Part shown: piece by piece, positions 6,711 through 13,511 of the stretch
How positions within the stretch are numbered: the first letter of the stretch is position 1
Layout: each line of letters begins with the position of its first letter
NCBI GenBank assembly: GCA_021286925.1
Contig: JAJTBL010000017.1
Coordinates: forward strand, 1 to 13,511
Origin: Spirochaetia bacterium
GTDB taxonomy: Bacteria; Spirochaetota; Spirochaetia; Treponematales; Rectinemataceae
Direction of reading: 5' to 3'
Length of the DNA: 13,511 bases
The notes under the pieces: model-generated
The model's input: only the letters and a program-made list of their open reading frames with translations
Database searches by the model: none
What the model was told of the DNA's origin: nothing
Made by a program: the position numbers and the translations under genes

Positions 6711-8003
6711 ATGTCTGAAGGACAGGACACAAAACATTCTTATACTTTGAAAAGATTATTCAAAGTTTACGGCGGACTGCCGCGCCCGCTGTACGCGCTT
6801 TTTGGCGCAACCATCGTCAACTCGATGGGCATATTTGTTTTCCCATTTCTTACGCTCTATCTGACTTCAAGACTCAACATGTCTCAGAGCGAAGCGGGAA
6901 AATTCATGTTTCTGATTTCGCTTGTGTATATTCCGGGCAACTTTATCGGCGGCAAGCTCGCGGATAAATTCGGCAGAAAAAAGCTGATGGTAATAACGCA
7001 GATAATTTCTGCAGCACTCTATATCCCCTGCGGATTTCAGGTTTTTTCACGATATGTTCCCTGGCTGATTCTCGCGAGCGTGCTGTTTGACGGCATCACA
7101 GATCCCGCACGAACAGCGATGATGACTGATTTGACCAACCCTGAAAACCGAAGAGCTGCTTTTTCAATGACCTATCTCGGCCATAATGTCGGATTCGCCA
7201 TTGGATCGCTCATCGCGGGTTTTCTGTTCGAAAACGCTTCATCGTGGCTCTTCTGGGGCAATGCGATCGCCATTTTTGCCGCTACCGCCATTGTTGCGCT
7301 CACCGTGCCTGAAACTAAGCCGACGCAGGAGCAGATTGATGCGACGATTGGTTCAGGGAGCACTGAAGAAGCTCATGATGGCAACATTTTTTCCGCGCTT
7401 CTGTCCAGGCCATTTCTTATTCTTTTTACCATGATCACGACTTGGTACGGTTTTGTGTACGCTCAGCACCGCTTTGCCCTGCCCTTGCAGACCAAGGCAA
7501 CCTTTGGGCTATCCGGCGCGGCGATTTTCGGTTCCCTGATGACGCTCAACGCGACGCAAGTCATTTTCCTTTCGACACCGATTATGGCGCTGACTAAAAA
7601 ATGGAAACCGATCAATGCCGTGGCGCTTTCAGGAATACTCTTTGCGGCAGGCTTTGCCATGATCGGCGTTGCCGGAAACATCTGGCTTCTGTATGTCTCA
7701 ACCTTTATCTGGACGCTTGGAGAAATCGTGAATGCGACCAATGAGGGAACCTATGTCGCCAACCATACGCCGATTTCGCATCGAGGAAGGTTTCAAGCGA
7801 TTCTGCCCCTGATCGGAGGAATCGGCTGGACTATCAGCCCGCCTGTCATTGGCTCGCTAATTGAAAAGCGCTCGCTCACTGCAGTCTGGCCGCTTCTCGG
7901 GATTATCGCGTTCACAGCCTCGGTGCTGTTGTGGCTTCTTGGCAAGATCGAGGACACCCAGAGAGCAAAAAAAGCCAGACAGCTGGAAATTTTGAATAAA
8001 TAG
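6711..8003 (+). CDS. MFS transporter, DHA1-like (12 helices)
   Basis: A 430-residue inner-membrane transporter of the major facilitator superfamily. After a polar N-terminus of about 25 residues there are roughly 12 hydrophobic helices. The conserved loop 2-3 motif A is clear: GGKLADKFGRKK at 80-91. DGITDPARTAMMTDLTNPENR and the following helix resemble the drug:H+ antiporter-like families. A charged central loop near residues 205-225 separates the two halves, and the protein ends in a short basic tail. Sequence alone cannot tell the substrate or direction. The start at 6711 has no good ribosome binding site, and the frame is closed upstream by TGA at 6672, so expression may depend on the upstream mini-ORF or leader. 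It converges on the tRNA-Val unit. Confidence 0.9.
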   Translation: MSEGQDTKHSYTLKRLFKVYGGLPRPLYALFGATIVNSMGIFVFPFLTLYLTSRLNMSQSEAGKFMFLISLVYIPGNFIGGKLADKFGRKKLMVITQIISAALYIPCGFQVFSRYVPWLILASVLFDGITDPARTAMMTDLTNPENRRAAFSMTYLGHNVGFAIGSLIAGFLFENASSWLFWGNAIAIFAATAIVALTVPETKPTQEQIDATIGSGSTEEAHDGNIFSALLSRPFLILFTMITTWYGFVYAQHRFALPLQTKATFGLSGAAIFGSLMTLNATQVIFLSTPIMALTKKWKPINAVALSGILFAAGFAMIGVAGNIWLLYVSTFIWTLGEIVNATNEGTYVANHTPISHRGRFQAILPLIGGIGWTISPPVIGSLIEKRSLTAVWPLLGIIAFTASVLLWLLGKIEDTQRAKKARQLEILNK

Positions 8004-8091
8004 GTTTATAATAAAAAAATATGGGTCTGTGAGAAGATGATGAAAGCTTTCTCCCGGGCTCTCGGGCATACTGCGGAACATTTTATAGATT

Positions 8092-8104
8092 AAAAAAACG
8101 CTGT
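8092..8104 (-). terminator. tRNA-Val trailer arm and U-tract
   Basis: On the minus strand the tRNA is followed by ACAGCGTT (8104-8097) and a run of T down to 8092. This arm is complementary to AACGCTGT in the tRNA leader (8187-8180), so the closing stem would include the whole tRNA, ending in a U-tract like an intrinsic terminator. Confidence 0.55.
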
Positions 8105-8105
8105 C

Positions 8106-8177
8106 TGGGCGATATTGGATTTGAACCAATGACTTCTACCGTGTGAAGGTAGCACTCTCCCGCTGAGTTAATCGCCC
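8106..8177 (-). tRNA. tRNA-Val (anticodon CAC)
   Basis: A complete cloverleaf of 72 bases reads on the minus strand. The acceptor stem GGGCGAT pairs perfectly with ATCGCCC, the D-arm is ACTC...GAGT, the anticodon arm is CTACC-TTCACAC-GGTAG and the T-arm is ATTGG-TTCAAAT-CCAAT. The loop places CAC at positions 34-36, which reads the valine codon GUG. The discriminator base is A. The 3' CCA is not encoded, so it must be added after transcription. It has its own promoter (8203-8231) and U-tract, and stands as a single-gene unit between the convergent MFS gene and the divergent lipid kinase gene. Confidence 0.96.
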
Positions 8178-8202
8178 AAACAGCGTTCTCGAACTGTAGT
8201 GG

Positions 8203-8231
8203 AGCCTACCAAATGTACGCTGGCATGTCAA
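8203..8231 (-). promoter_or_regulatory. Promoter of tRNA-Val
   Basis: On the minus strand a perfect TTGACA (8226-8231) is followed after 17 bases by TAGGCT (8203-8208), preceded by TGG as an extended -10. The start would be near 8196, giving a leader of about 18 bases before the mature tRNA. A consensus -35 with a GC-containing -10 is plausible for a stable RNA gene. Confidence 0.65.
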
Positions 8232-8249
8232 GAAGTTTCAGAGGTATTC

Positions 8250-8963
8250 ATGCGGCAGGAAATTGAAACCCTGTTGGTTCAGGGGAAAACCGAAGTATCT
8301 GATGAATTTGCCCGCAAGCGCCACGATTACAGTAAAAATCAGGTGCCCGAATCTGCAATCAAAGTATCCGCAATCCGCTCCAAAGCGAGCCCTGAAGAAA
8401 TTTCCATCGAAATAACCAGAAAATCCATTCATCTGCTTATCGCGCTGACACCTTCTTTGTTGGCACTCTCCAGAACTTTTACAATTGCGCTGCTTGGGAC
8501 TGGCATCCTGGCCTATAGCATTTTTGAAGCGCTTCGCCTGCAGGGCATACGGATTCCGCTCATTTCATGGCTTACCAGCCGAGCAGCCCGTCTGCGCGAC
8601 AATGGAAATTTTGTCAAAGGTCCGGTAACGCTTGGATTGGGAGCTCTCCTCTCCGTGCTGATTTTCCCGCCCATACAGGCTTCAATCGCCATTTACATCC
8701 TTGCCTTCGGCGATGGATTTTCTAGTCTGGTCGGCAAAACTTTCGGAAGGGTAACCCTTCCGTATACCGGGGGAAAATCGCTGGAAGGAAGTATGACTTG
8801 TTTTCTGACAAGCTTTCTTTCAAGCTATCTTGTTTCAAGCCAGCTTTTCGCATCCCTTGGCATTGCGCTGATGGCAACCATTGTAGAAGCTGCCCCGACC
8901 AAGGATTGGGACAATATAATTCTGCCGCTCGCTGCAGGCATGATGGCAGTCATCCTGCTCTGA
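8250..8963 (+). CDS. CTP-dependent polyprenol/diacylglycerol kinase-like membrane protein (SEC59/DGK1/VTE5 type)
   Basis: A 237-residue membrane protein of the dolichol kinase/phytol kinase/DGK1 group, which phosphorylates isoprenoid alcohols or diacylglycerol, usually with CTP. Visible signatures are TRKSIHLL at the start of the first helix (56-63), KGPVTLGLGALL (123-134), LAFGDGFSSLVGKTFGR (151-167) with the metal-binding GDG, and GGKSLEGSMTCF (174-185). The ending VEAAPTKDWDNIILPLAAG is also typical. A soluble N-terminal stretch of about 48 residues comes before the first helix. The ATG at 8250 with GAGG six bases upstream is preferred; a GTG at 8199 would add 17 residues that overlap the tRNA promoter. 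Bacterial members are rarely characterised, so the lipid substrate is open. Phosphatidate cytidylyltransferase is a related alternative but fits the motifs less well. Confidence 0.82.
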   Translation: MRQEIETLLVQGKTEVSDEFARKRHDYSKNQVPESAIKVSAIRSKASPEEISIEITRKSIHLLIALTPSLLALSRTFTIALLGTGILAYSIFEALRLQGIRIPLISWLTSRAARLRDNGNFVKGPVTLGLGALLSVLIFPPIQASIAIYILAFGDGFSSLVGKTFGRVTLPYTGGKSLEGSMTCFLTSFLSSYLVSSQLFASLGIALMATIVEAAPTKDWDNIILPLAAGMMAVILL

Positions 8964-8981
8964 ACAGCCCGCCATTTTGCC

Positions 8982-9821
8982 TCATTGCCAAAGATAGAAC
9001 GAATGCAGTCTGATGACATACAGAAGGCTTCCCGACGCCATGGTCAGGATTGACAGAAGGCTCACCGCCGGGGCCATATCGAGGCTGAGCAAAAAATAAC
9101 TGATAGTGATGCCAGCAATGCCAAGCGCGATCATGAAATAGGCCCGATCGCTTCTGAGCTTGGCAGCGATCAAGTAATTCATGACCGTAATCAGGATAAC
9201 CGCAAACGAGAATCCTTCAAACATACGGGAATAGCCAATCCGGTACAACAGATTCATGCCGAAAATTCCGGTATTGACTGGCAGGATAGATGCAAAAAGA
9301 ACACTGACCCCGAGACCGCCAGCAACCAACGCAAAATGCTTTTCGCTCCGCATGCCGGCAGCGTAGAGGCCGGAAATAAAAATCATCACCAGCCCGAGGA
9401 ATTTTGCCCCCATGTAGAGCTTGGCGAGAAAAGAAATGAAAATATAGGAGGTATCCAGGATTGCCGACGCAAGCCCGACCAGCCGCAAGGCTTCAAACGC
9501 AACCGTTCCGACCCACAGGCAAAAAAAGAATATCTCGGCTGATACCGTTTTTCTGAAAACTTTCAAAATGAATATGCTGATGGAAAATGAAAACAAGACA
9601 GACGCGGCAACATCGAACATAGAAAGAATATGCGAAGGAATGCGAATGCCTAAAAACTGATGCACCTTGTAGGCTCCGTGTTCAATCAGAAAAACAGGCA
9701 CATCTTTGCGGATGAGGACAAAAACAGATGCAGCAGCAACCAGGGCGAGCATGAAGGCGCTCACCAAAAATACTGCCCAATAGGTTCTTCTTCGTTCAAG
9801 GAGTGTCACGCCAAAAAGCAT
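8982..9821 (-). CDS. Membrane protein of unknown function, about eight helices
   Basis: I do not recognise the family. The 279-residue protein is strongly hydrophobic, with helices at roughly 14-37, 68-88, 95-118, 126-155, 164-182, 203-220, 228-246 and 250-270. Loop segments are short; the longest non-membrane segment (38-66, containing HGAYKVHQFLGIRIPSH) lies between helices 1 and 2. There are no cysteine, histidine-cluster or nucleotide-binding motifs that would give a function. The ATG at 9821 has no strong ribosome binding site; an in-frame GTG at 9809 is an alternative. Its 3' end faces the lipid kinase gene across 18 bases and its start is back-to-back with the proS promoter. A sensory or transport-associated membrane domain is possible but not shown. 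Confidence 0.72.
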   Translation of the reverse strand: MLFGVTLLERRRTYWAVFLVSAFMLALVAAASVFVLIRKDVPVFLIEHGAYKVHQFLGIRIPSHILSMFDVAASVLFSFSISIFILKVFRKTVSAEIFFFCLWVGTVAFEALRLVGLASAILDTSYIFISFLAKLYMGAKFLGLVMIFISGLYAAGMRSEKHFALVAGGLGVSVLFASILPVNTGIFGMNLLYRIGYSRMFEGFSFAVILITVMNYLIAAKLRSDRAYFMIALGIAGITISYFLLSLDMAPAVSLLSILTMASGSLLYVIRLHSFYLWQ

Positions 9822-9862
9822 AGCCCGAAAACTGGTGTTTTGGTAGCCCCGTCACAGCGTCC

Positions 9863-9891
9863 TTGATAGGAAAGGATTTGTTTTATATAGT
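9863..9891 (+). promoter_or_regulatory. proS: Sigma-70 promoter of proS
   Basis: TTGATA (9863-9868) and TATAGT (9886-9891) are separated by exactly 17 bases, with 5 of 6 matches in each box except the usual -35 variation. Transcription should begin near 9898. The first ATG at 9905 would then have almost no leader, which supports the start at 9971. Confidence 0.7.
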
Positions 9892-9970
9892 AGTGCCAAT
9901 TTGAATGCCGATTCCGAAACTTGCCCAGGGTTTTGAAAAAGCCGGCAGTATTGCAAGACAGAGGTACAAG

Positions 9971-11428
9971 ATGGCTGAAAAAATCACACCCCGAGAAACC
10001 GATTACTCGCAGTGGTATATCGATATCGTTCTGAACGCAAAGCTCGCCGATTATTCGCCGGTAAAAGGAAGCATGGTTATCAGACCGCGCGGATACGCGA
10101 TCTGGGAGCGTATCCGTGATGAATTTGACCGCCGCTTCAAGGAAACCGGCCACTCGAATGCCTACTTTCCCTTGCTCATCCCCATGAGTTTTCTGCAAAA
10201 AGAAGCTGAGCATGTCGAGGGCTTTGCCCCTGAATTGGCGGTTGTCACCCACGGCGGCGGCGAAGAGCTGGAAGAACCCTACTGCATCAGGCCGACGAGC
10301 GAGACCATTATCTGGTCCATGTATAAAAACTGGATCCAGTCCTGGCGCGATCTGCCCCTGCTCATCAATCAGTGGGCGAATGTTCTGCGATGGGAAAAAC
10401 GAACCCGCCTCTTCCTCAGAACCTCGGAATTTCTCTGGCAGGAAGGTCATACCGCCCATGAAACCGAAGCAGAAGCGGTTGAAGAAACACTCAAAATGCT
10501 GGAAGTGTACCGCGATGTGGTTGAGCGCTATCTCTGCATCCCGGTTATACCAGGCGTAAAAAGTGAAACCGAAAAATTCGCCGGGGCGGTGCGCACCTAC
10601 ACCATTGAAGCGATGGTGCAGGATAAAAAAGCCCTGCAGGCCGGCACCAGCCATTTCCTGGGGCAGAACTTTGCCAAAGCTTTCGATGTCAAATACCAGA
10701 CGCGCGAAGGAACACTCGACTATGTCTGGGCAACCAGCTGGGGCGTATCGACCCGCCTTGTCGGAGCCGTCATCATGACACACTCTGACGACAAAGGGCT
10801 CGTCCTGCCGCCTGCCATTGCGCCTGAAGAAGTTGTTATTGTGCCCATTTATAAAAACGAATCCAAAGCCGCGGTGATGGAATATGCAGGAAAGATCTTC
10901 AGCCAGCTCAAAGACCTTGGCCTGCGGGTTGTGCTGGACGATGATGATTCTTCCAGTCCCGGCTGGAAATTTGCCGAGTGGGAAATGCGCGGCACCCCGG
11001 TCCGGCTCGAAATCGGTCCCCGCGACATGCAGAACGGCAAAGCTGTCATGGTGCGCAGAGACAATGGCGAAAAAACCGTTATCGACGCTGCCCAGGCTGG
11101 CGAAAAAGTCAAGGAAACCCTGGCTTTCATACAGACTTCACTCTACGAAAAGGCCAAAGCCTTCAGAATGGCCAACACAAAACCGGTTGCAAACCGCGAA
11201 GAACTCCTGGCATTTTTTGGCGCTGAAGGGATGGGGACCGCGGATGCGCAAGGCGGTTTCGCCGAAGCGCTCTGGTGCGGCAGTGCCGAATGCGAGGCTG
11301 AACTCAAAGCTCAAACCAAGGCAACGCTTCGCTGTATGCCGCTGGACAGGCAGGAAAACATCTCCGGTACCTGTGCACTCTGCGGCGCCCCCGCCAAGCA
11401 TCGCGCAATTTTCGCCCGCAATTATTGA
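9971..11428 (+). CDS. proS: Prolyl-tRNA synthetase, archaeal/eukaryotic type
   Basis: A 485-residue class II synthetase that charges tRNA-Pro. It opens with the conserved EKITPRETDYSQWYIDIV. RPTSET (107-112) and motif 2 RWEKRTRLFLRTSEFLWQEG (140-159) follow, and motif 3 is the segment with GVSTRLVGAVIMTHSDDKG. The anticodon-binding domain begins near residue 285. The C-terminal zinc-type domain has WCGSAEC (C436, C441) and CALCG (C468, C471). There is no bacterial-type editing insertion between motifs 2 and 3, so this is the short ProRS form also found in some bacteria. The ATG at 9971 is chosen because GAGG lies 6 bases upstream and it matches where family members start; ATG 9905 would add 22 residues. 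Confidence 0.95.
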   Translation: MAEKITPRETDYSQWYIDIVLNAKLADYSPVKGSMVIRPRGYAIWERIRDEFDRRFKETGHSNAYFPLLIPMSFLQKEAEHVEGFAPELAVVTHGGGEELEEPYCIRPTSETIIWSMYKNWIQSWRDLPLLINQWANVLRWEKRTRLFLRTSEFLWQEGHTAHETEAEAVEETLKMLEVYRDVVERYLCIPVIPGVKSETEKFAGAVRTYTIEAMVQDKKALQAGTSHFLGQNFAKAFDVKYQTREGTLDYVWATSWGVSTRLVGAVIMTHSDDKGLVLPPAIAPEEVVIVPIYKNESKAAVMEYAGKIFSQLKDLGLRVVLDDDDSSSPGWKFAEWEMRGTPVRLEIGPRDMQNGKAVMVRRDNGEKTVIDAAQAGEKVKETLAFIQTSLYEKAKAFRMANTKPVANREELLAFFGAEGMGTADAQGGFAEALWCGSAECEAELKAQTKATLRCMPLDRQENISGTCALCGAPAKHRAIFARNY

Positions 11429-11436
11429 AAGAATGA

Positions 11437-11468
11437 GCCCTCCAAAATGCGCCCGCATTTTGGAGGGC
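11437..11468. terminator. Perfect 14-bp hairpin between convergent genes
   Basis: GCCCTCCAAAATGC (11437-11450) and its exact complement (11455-11468) enclose a 4-base loop. It lies 9 bases after the proS stop, between the convergent proS and cyclase genes. Neither strand has a clear U-tract after the stem, so it may end transcription weakly or with Rho, or protect 3' ends, in both directions. Confidence 0.55.
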
Positions 11469-11532
11469 CCTCAGTATCCTTCACGCTCAGCATCTGCTGC
11501 GCCTATCCATGAGCGGCTGATTGCAAAAACAA

Positions 11533-13059
11533 TCAAAGGGGCATGGCTGCTACAAAGCGGTTGCGCCCCTCTTTTTTTGCCTGATACAAGACCTTGTCAG
11601 CTTCGGACAGCAGATGCTCGAGAGTCATGTCTGATTCGATTCCTTTAAAGAACACAAAACCGATGCTGACGGTTGTTTTCAGGATTCGATCATGAAAAGG
11701 AATCTCCAGATTGCGCACCATCGAGATAAAGTTTTCCGCCATCAGCATGGAATTCAGATAATCGATTTCTACCAGCACCATGGAAAATTCGTCACCGCCA
11801 TAGCGGCCGAAAATATCGGATTTGCGGAGCCTGGCTTTCAAAGCTTTAGCAATCGCTTTCAGCACTGCGTCCCCAGCCTGGTGCCCGAATGTATCATTGA
11901 TTTCTTTTAGATTGTCGACATCGATCATGAATATCGCGAATTGTTTTTTATATCGAATTGATCGAGCCAGTTCCTTTTCCGCTTCTTCAAAAAAGCGCCG
12001 CCTTATAAACACTCCAGTCAACGAGTCGTAATTTGCAAGCCGGTACAGGGTGTGCATGATTCGCCGCAGACGGGTAATATCCTTGAAAAGATAGACCTTG
12101 CCCATCTCCGCGCCCTGATCTACCAAATCGGTAATTTTCAATTCATAGTAATAGTCACGCCCGTTAAAACTGATAGTGACCGTTTTCCCCGCTTGAATTT
12201 TGCTCAGCAATTCCTTTGCAACGGGCAAATCCTGCATGCGGTATCCAATTGTCTCCGGTGACAGCCAGCTGAACATATGGGCAGCAGCGTCGTTATAATC
12301 TGCAATCCGGCCATTCTGATCCAGCAGAAGGGCTCCTTCGCTCAATTTAGTAAAAATAATTTCCTTGAAAAGATCATTCGATTTGAGAAATTCGTAGCGG
12401 AAAATGGCGATTGCGAAGCATAGCACCGCAAAGAAAAAGGAATACGGCACAATATCGATGCCATAGGGAGTCAGCCCGAAGGCATAGAGCAATTCCATAC
12501 CAACCACAATGAGCGTTCCTGTGAAAAACCAGAAGGCCTTTGCCCGTATAAAGGATTTGTTCTTTCTGAAAACCTGGAAGAATATTGCAAGACTCAGCAG
12601 GACAATGCAATTCATGTAGACTGTAAAGCCATAATACCAGGGGCCTTTGACAATCTGCGCAATGCTCATGCCGTCGATGCGGACGAAGGACAGCTCGCGG
12701 TAGTACAGATGGTGGTATTCATTGGTGGAGGACAACAGCAGCGTCAGAAAGGGAATGACAAAGATCAGCATGGTGAGATTGGATGGCATGGTCTGCTTTT
12801 TGTTGAATTTCCAGGCAAATATGAGGACGAGCGTCGGCATAAAGGAAAGCCCGAAATATTCGACCTTGAGCCAGAACTGCAGTTCTTCCACCGACTGCGA
12901 GCCAAGTTCGAAAAAATAACCGCCGACATAGACCATGCCTGCAAGAACAGCGAGGGAAAAAAGCTGAGCAAGATAATTCCGACGCCGGGTCAGCGAAAAA
13001 ATGAAAATGATAAAATACAGGCCTTCGACGACAAGGAGAATCATTCGTTCAATCGGCAT
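11533..13059 (-). CDS. Membrane diguanylate cyclase: 7TM sensor - PAS - GGDEF
   Basis: A 508-residue protein. Residues 1-222 form a seven-helix sensor region like the N-terminal 7TM domain of some histidine kinases, with FWLKVEYFGLSFMP (62-75) and STNEYHHLYY (111-120). A PAS domain follows at about 230-335 (LDQNGRIADYNDAAAHMF). The GGDEF domain at about 345-505 includes YDSLTGVFIRRRF, the metal-binding D380 region and an intact GGDEF (421-425). An inhibitory I-site RKSD (412-415) lies five residues before it, so product inhibition by c-di-GMP is expected. It should make c-di-GMP from two GTP at the inner membrane. Its ATG follows directly after the TAG of the upstream gene with AGGA about 7 bases away, so translation is probably coupled. 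The ligand is unknown. Confidence 0.92.
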   Translation of the reverse strand: MPIERMILLVVEGLYFIIFIFSLTRRRNYLAQLFSLAVLAGMVYVGGYFFELGSQSVEELQFWLKVEYFGLSFMPTLVLIFAWKFNKKQTMPSNLTMLIFVIPFLTLLLSSTNEYHHLYYRELSFVRIDGMSIAQIVKGPWYYGFTVYMNCIVLLSLAIFFQVFRKNKSFIRAKAFWFFTGTLIVVGMELLYAFGLTPYGIDIVPYSFFFAVLCFAIAIFRYEFLKSNDLFKEIIFTKLSEGALLLDQNGRIADYNDAAAHMFSWLSPETIGYRMQDLPVAKELLSKIQAGKTVTISFNGRDYYYELKITDLVDQGAEMGKVYLFKDITRLRRIMHTLYRLANYDSLTGVFIRRRFFEEAEKELARSIRYKKQFAIFMIDVDNLKEINDTFGHQAGDAVLKAIAKALKARLRKSDIFGRYGGDEFSMVLVEIDYLNSMLMAENFISMVRNLEIPFHDRILKTTVSIGFVFFKGIESDMTLEHLLSEADKVLYQAKKEGRNRFVAAMPL

Positions 13060-13425
13060 CTAGCGATCCTGATAAACAACAGCTGATGATGCGGCATCCC
13101 AAAGACCCGCGAGATAGATACCGACTTCGCCTTCTCTGGTCTGAACTGCCGGCATCTCGGGCTGGAGAGACCAGGATGTGACCAGCGGCTTGCCTGCAAA
13201 AAGCGGCCAATCAAAATTCGATATGCTCCCAAGCAAAAAGCCGCCGGCTGCGCTTATCGCCATGGTCAGGCACAAGAAAGCAGCCAGCAAAAACCTGTTC
13301 CTGCGTGTCTGCTGGTGTGCATCAGCCTGGTACACCGATTCAAAATCTGGAAATACAGGGCTTTCCCGCAATGCTGCATCCTTCAGCAATTCAGGATGTC
13401 TGAACACAGAATAATCATCGGCCAT
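13060..13425 (-). CDS. Single-helix membrane protein downstream of an ECF sigma gene, possible anti-sigma factor
   Basis: A 121-residue protein with a soluble N-terminus of about 44 residues, one hydrophobic helix (about 45-66) and an outer part of about 55 residues. The ATG has a strong GGAGG site and overlaps the stop of the ECF sigma gene by 11 bases, the usual layout of sigma/anti-sigma pairs. No HxxxCxxC zinc motif is visible, so it is not a standard zinc-binding anti-sigma factor; the role is inferred mainly from position and topology. It could also be an unrelated accessory membrane protein. The next gene, the diguanylate cyclase, begins at the base after its stop codon, so all three are likely one operon. 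Confidence 0.75.
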   Translation of the reverse strand: MADDYSVFRHPELLKDAALRESPVFPDFESVYQADAHQQTRRNRFLLAAFLCLTMAISAAGGFLLGSISNFDWPLFAGKPLVTSWSLQPEMPAVQTREGEVGIYLAGLWDAASSAVVYQDR

Positions 13426-13511
13426 ATCCGGCCTCCGTCAATAGATTAGCAACACGAATCCGGGCTCGGTACAGACGCGATTTTACAGTTCCCTCGGGCA
13501 GTGAAAAATAT
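13415..13511 (-). CDS. ECF-type RNA polymerase sigma factor, C-terminal end (partial)
   Basis: The last 31 codons of a gene that enters from the right edge. They read YFSLPEGTVKSRLYRARI and onward to RVANLLTEAGYGR and a TGA at 13417-13415. LPEGTVKSRLYRAR is the typical region 4.2 helix-turn-helix that binds the -35 element in ECF sigma factors. The 3' end overlaps the following membrane protein gene by 11 bases. The rest of the protein, and any promoter it recognises, are outside the window. A sigma-70-like response regulator could share this end, but the position before a one-helix membrane protein favours an ECF factor. Confidence 0.85.
   Translation of the reverse strand, partial: YFSLPEGTVKSRLYRARIRVANLLTEAGYGR

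Noticed and set aside
6565..6750. 61-codon plus-strand frame between the mini-ORF and the MFS start
   Set aside because: No ribosome binding site in front of its ATG, and it overlaps the MFS start in another frame; the mini-ORF at 6549 has the good site.
8030..8076. CCCG-N6-CGGG and GAGAA/TTCTC pairings after the MFS gene as a terminator
   Set aside because: Stems are short and no T run follows on the plus strand.
8092..8260. tRNA-Val as an integration site of a mobile element
   Set aside because: No integrase, no direct repeat of the tRNA 3' end and no foreign-looking genes are found nearby.
9806..10783. 325-codon minus-strand frame opposite the first half of proS
   Set aside because: Long antisense frames are common opposite GC-biased third positions; proS is certain, and the antisense protein shows no recognisable motif.
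10884..11648. Plus-strand frame of 254 codons overlapping proS and running past its end
   Set aside because: It is out of frame with proS, rich in Arg/Pro/Ser as shadow frames are, and crosses the terminal hairpin and the end of the cyclase gene.

Overview
This window looks like ordinary chromosome of an anaerobic bacterium. It has strong GGAGG-type ribosome binding sites, closely packed genes, a tungsten/molybdenum aldehyde:ferredoxin oxidoreductase (AOR), an archaeal/eukaryotic-type prolyl-tRNA synthetase and a type II pantothenate kinase. The GalU sequence (for example the ISSRRKKALEDYFDRE stretch) reminds me of spirochaete homologues, but I cannot fix the phylum from sequence alone. I see no transposase, integrase, phage gene or CRISPR array, and no gene-free stretch longer than about 300 bases.

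Layout. (1) 1-154, minus: start of a small membrane protein that runs off the left edge. (2) 6520 down to 337, minus: a probable five-gene operon of cupin, AOR-family tungstoenzyme, membrane-anchored DUF362 protein, GalU-type nucleotidyltransferase and type II pantothenate kinase. It has an extended -10 promoter in front. The AOR and DUF362 genes are only 4 bases apart and are the most interesting pair here. (3) 6489-8003, plus: divergent from that operon, an overlapping promoter, a 16-codon Thr-rich mini-ORF with a strong RBS, then an MFS transporter. (4) 8231 down to 8092, minus: a complete tRNA-Val(CAC) transcription unit with promoter, a leader that pairs with the trailer, and a U-tract. 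(5) 8250-8963, plus: a SEC59/DGK1/VTE5-like lipid or polyprenol kinase. (6) 8982-9821, minus: an unrecognised membrane protein with about eight helices. (7) 9863-11428, plus: a good sigma-70 promoter and proS, ending in a perfect 14-bp hairpin. (8) 13511 down to 11533, minus: the end of an ECF sigma factor gene, a one-helix membrane protein overlapping it (possible anti-sigma), and a 7TM-PAS-GGDEF diguanylate cyclase that begins directly after the stop codon of the membrane protein gene.

How the genes may work together. The AOR/DUF362/cupin block suggests aldehyde or carboxylate redox chemistry with a possible membrane redox or assembly partner. GalU and pantothenate kinase look like housekeeping genes carried on the same transcript. 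The sigma/membrane protein/cyclase block looks like an envelope-sensing unit that links transcription to c-di-GMP. These functional links are inferences from gene order.
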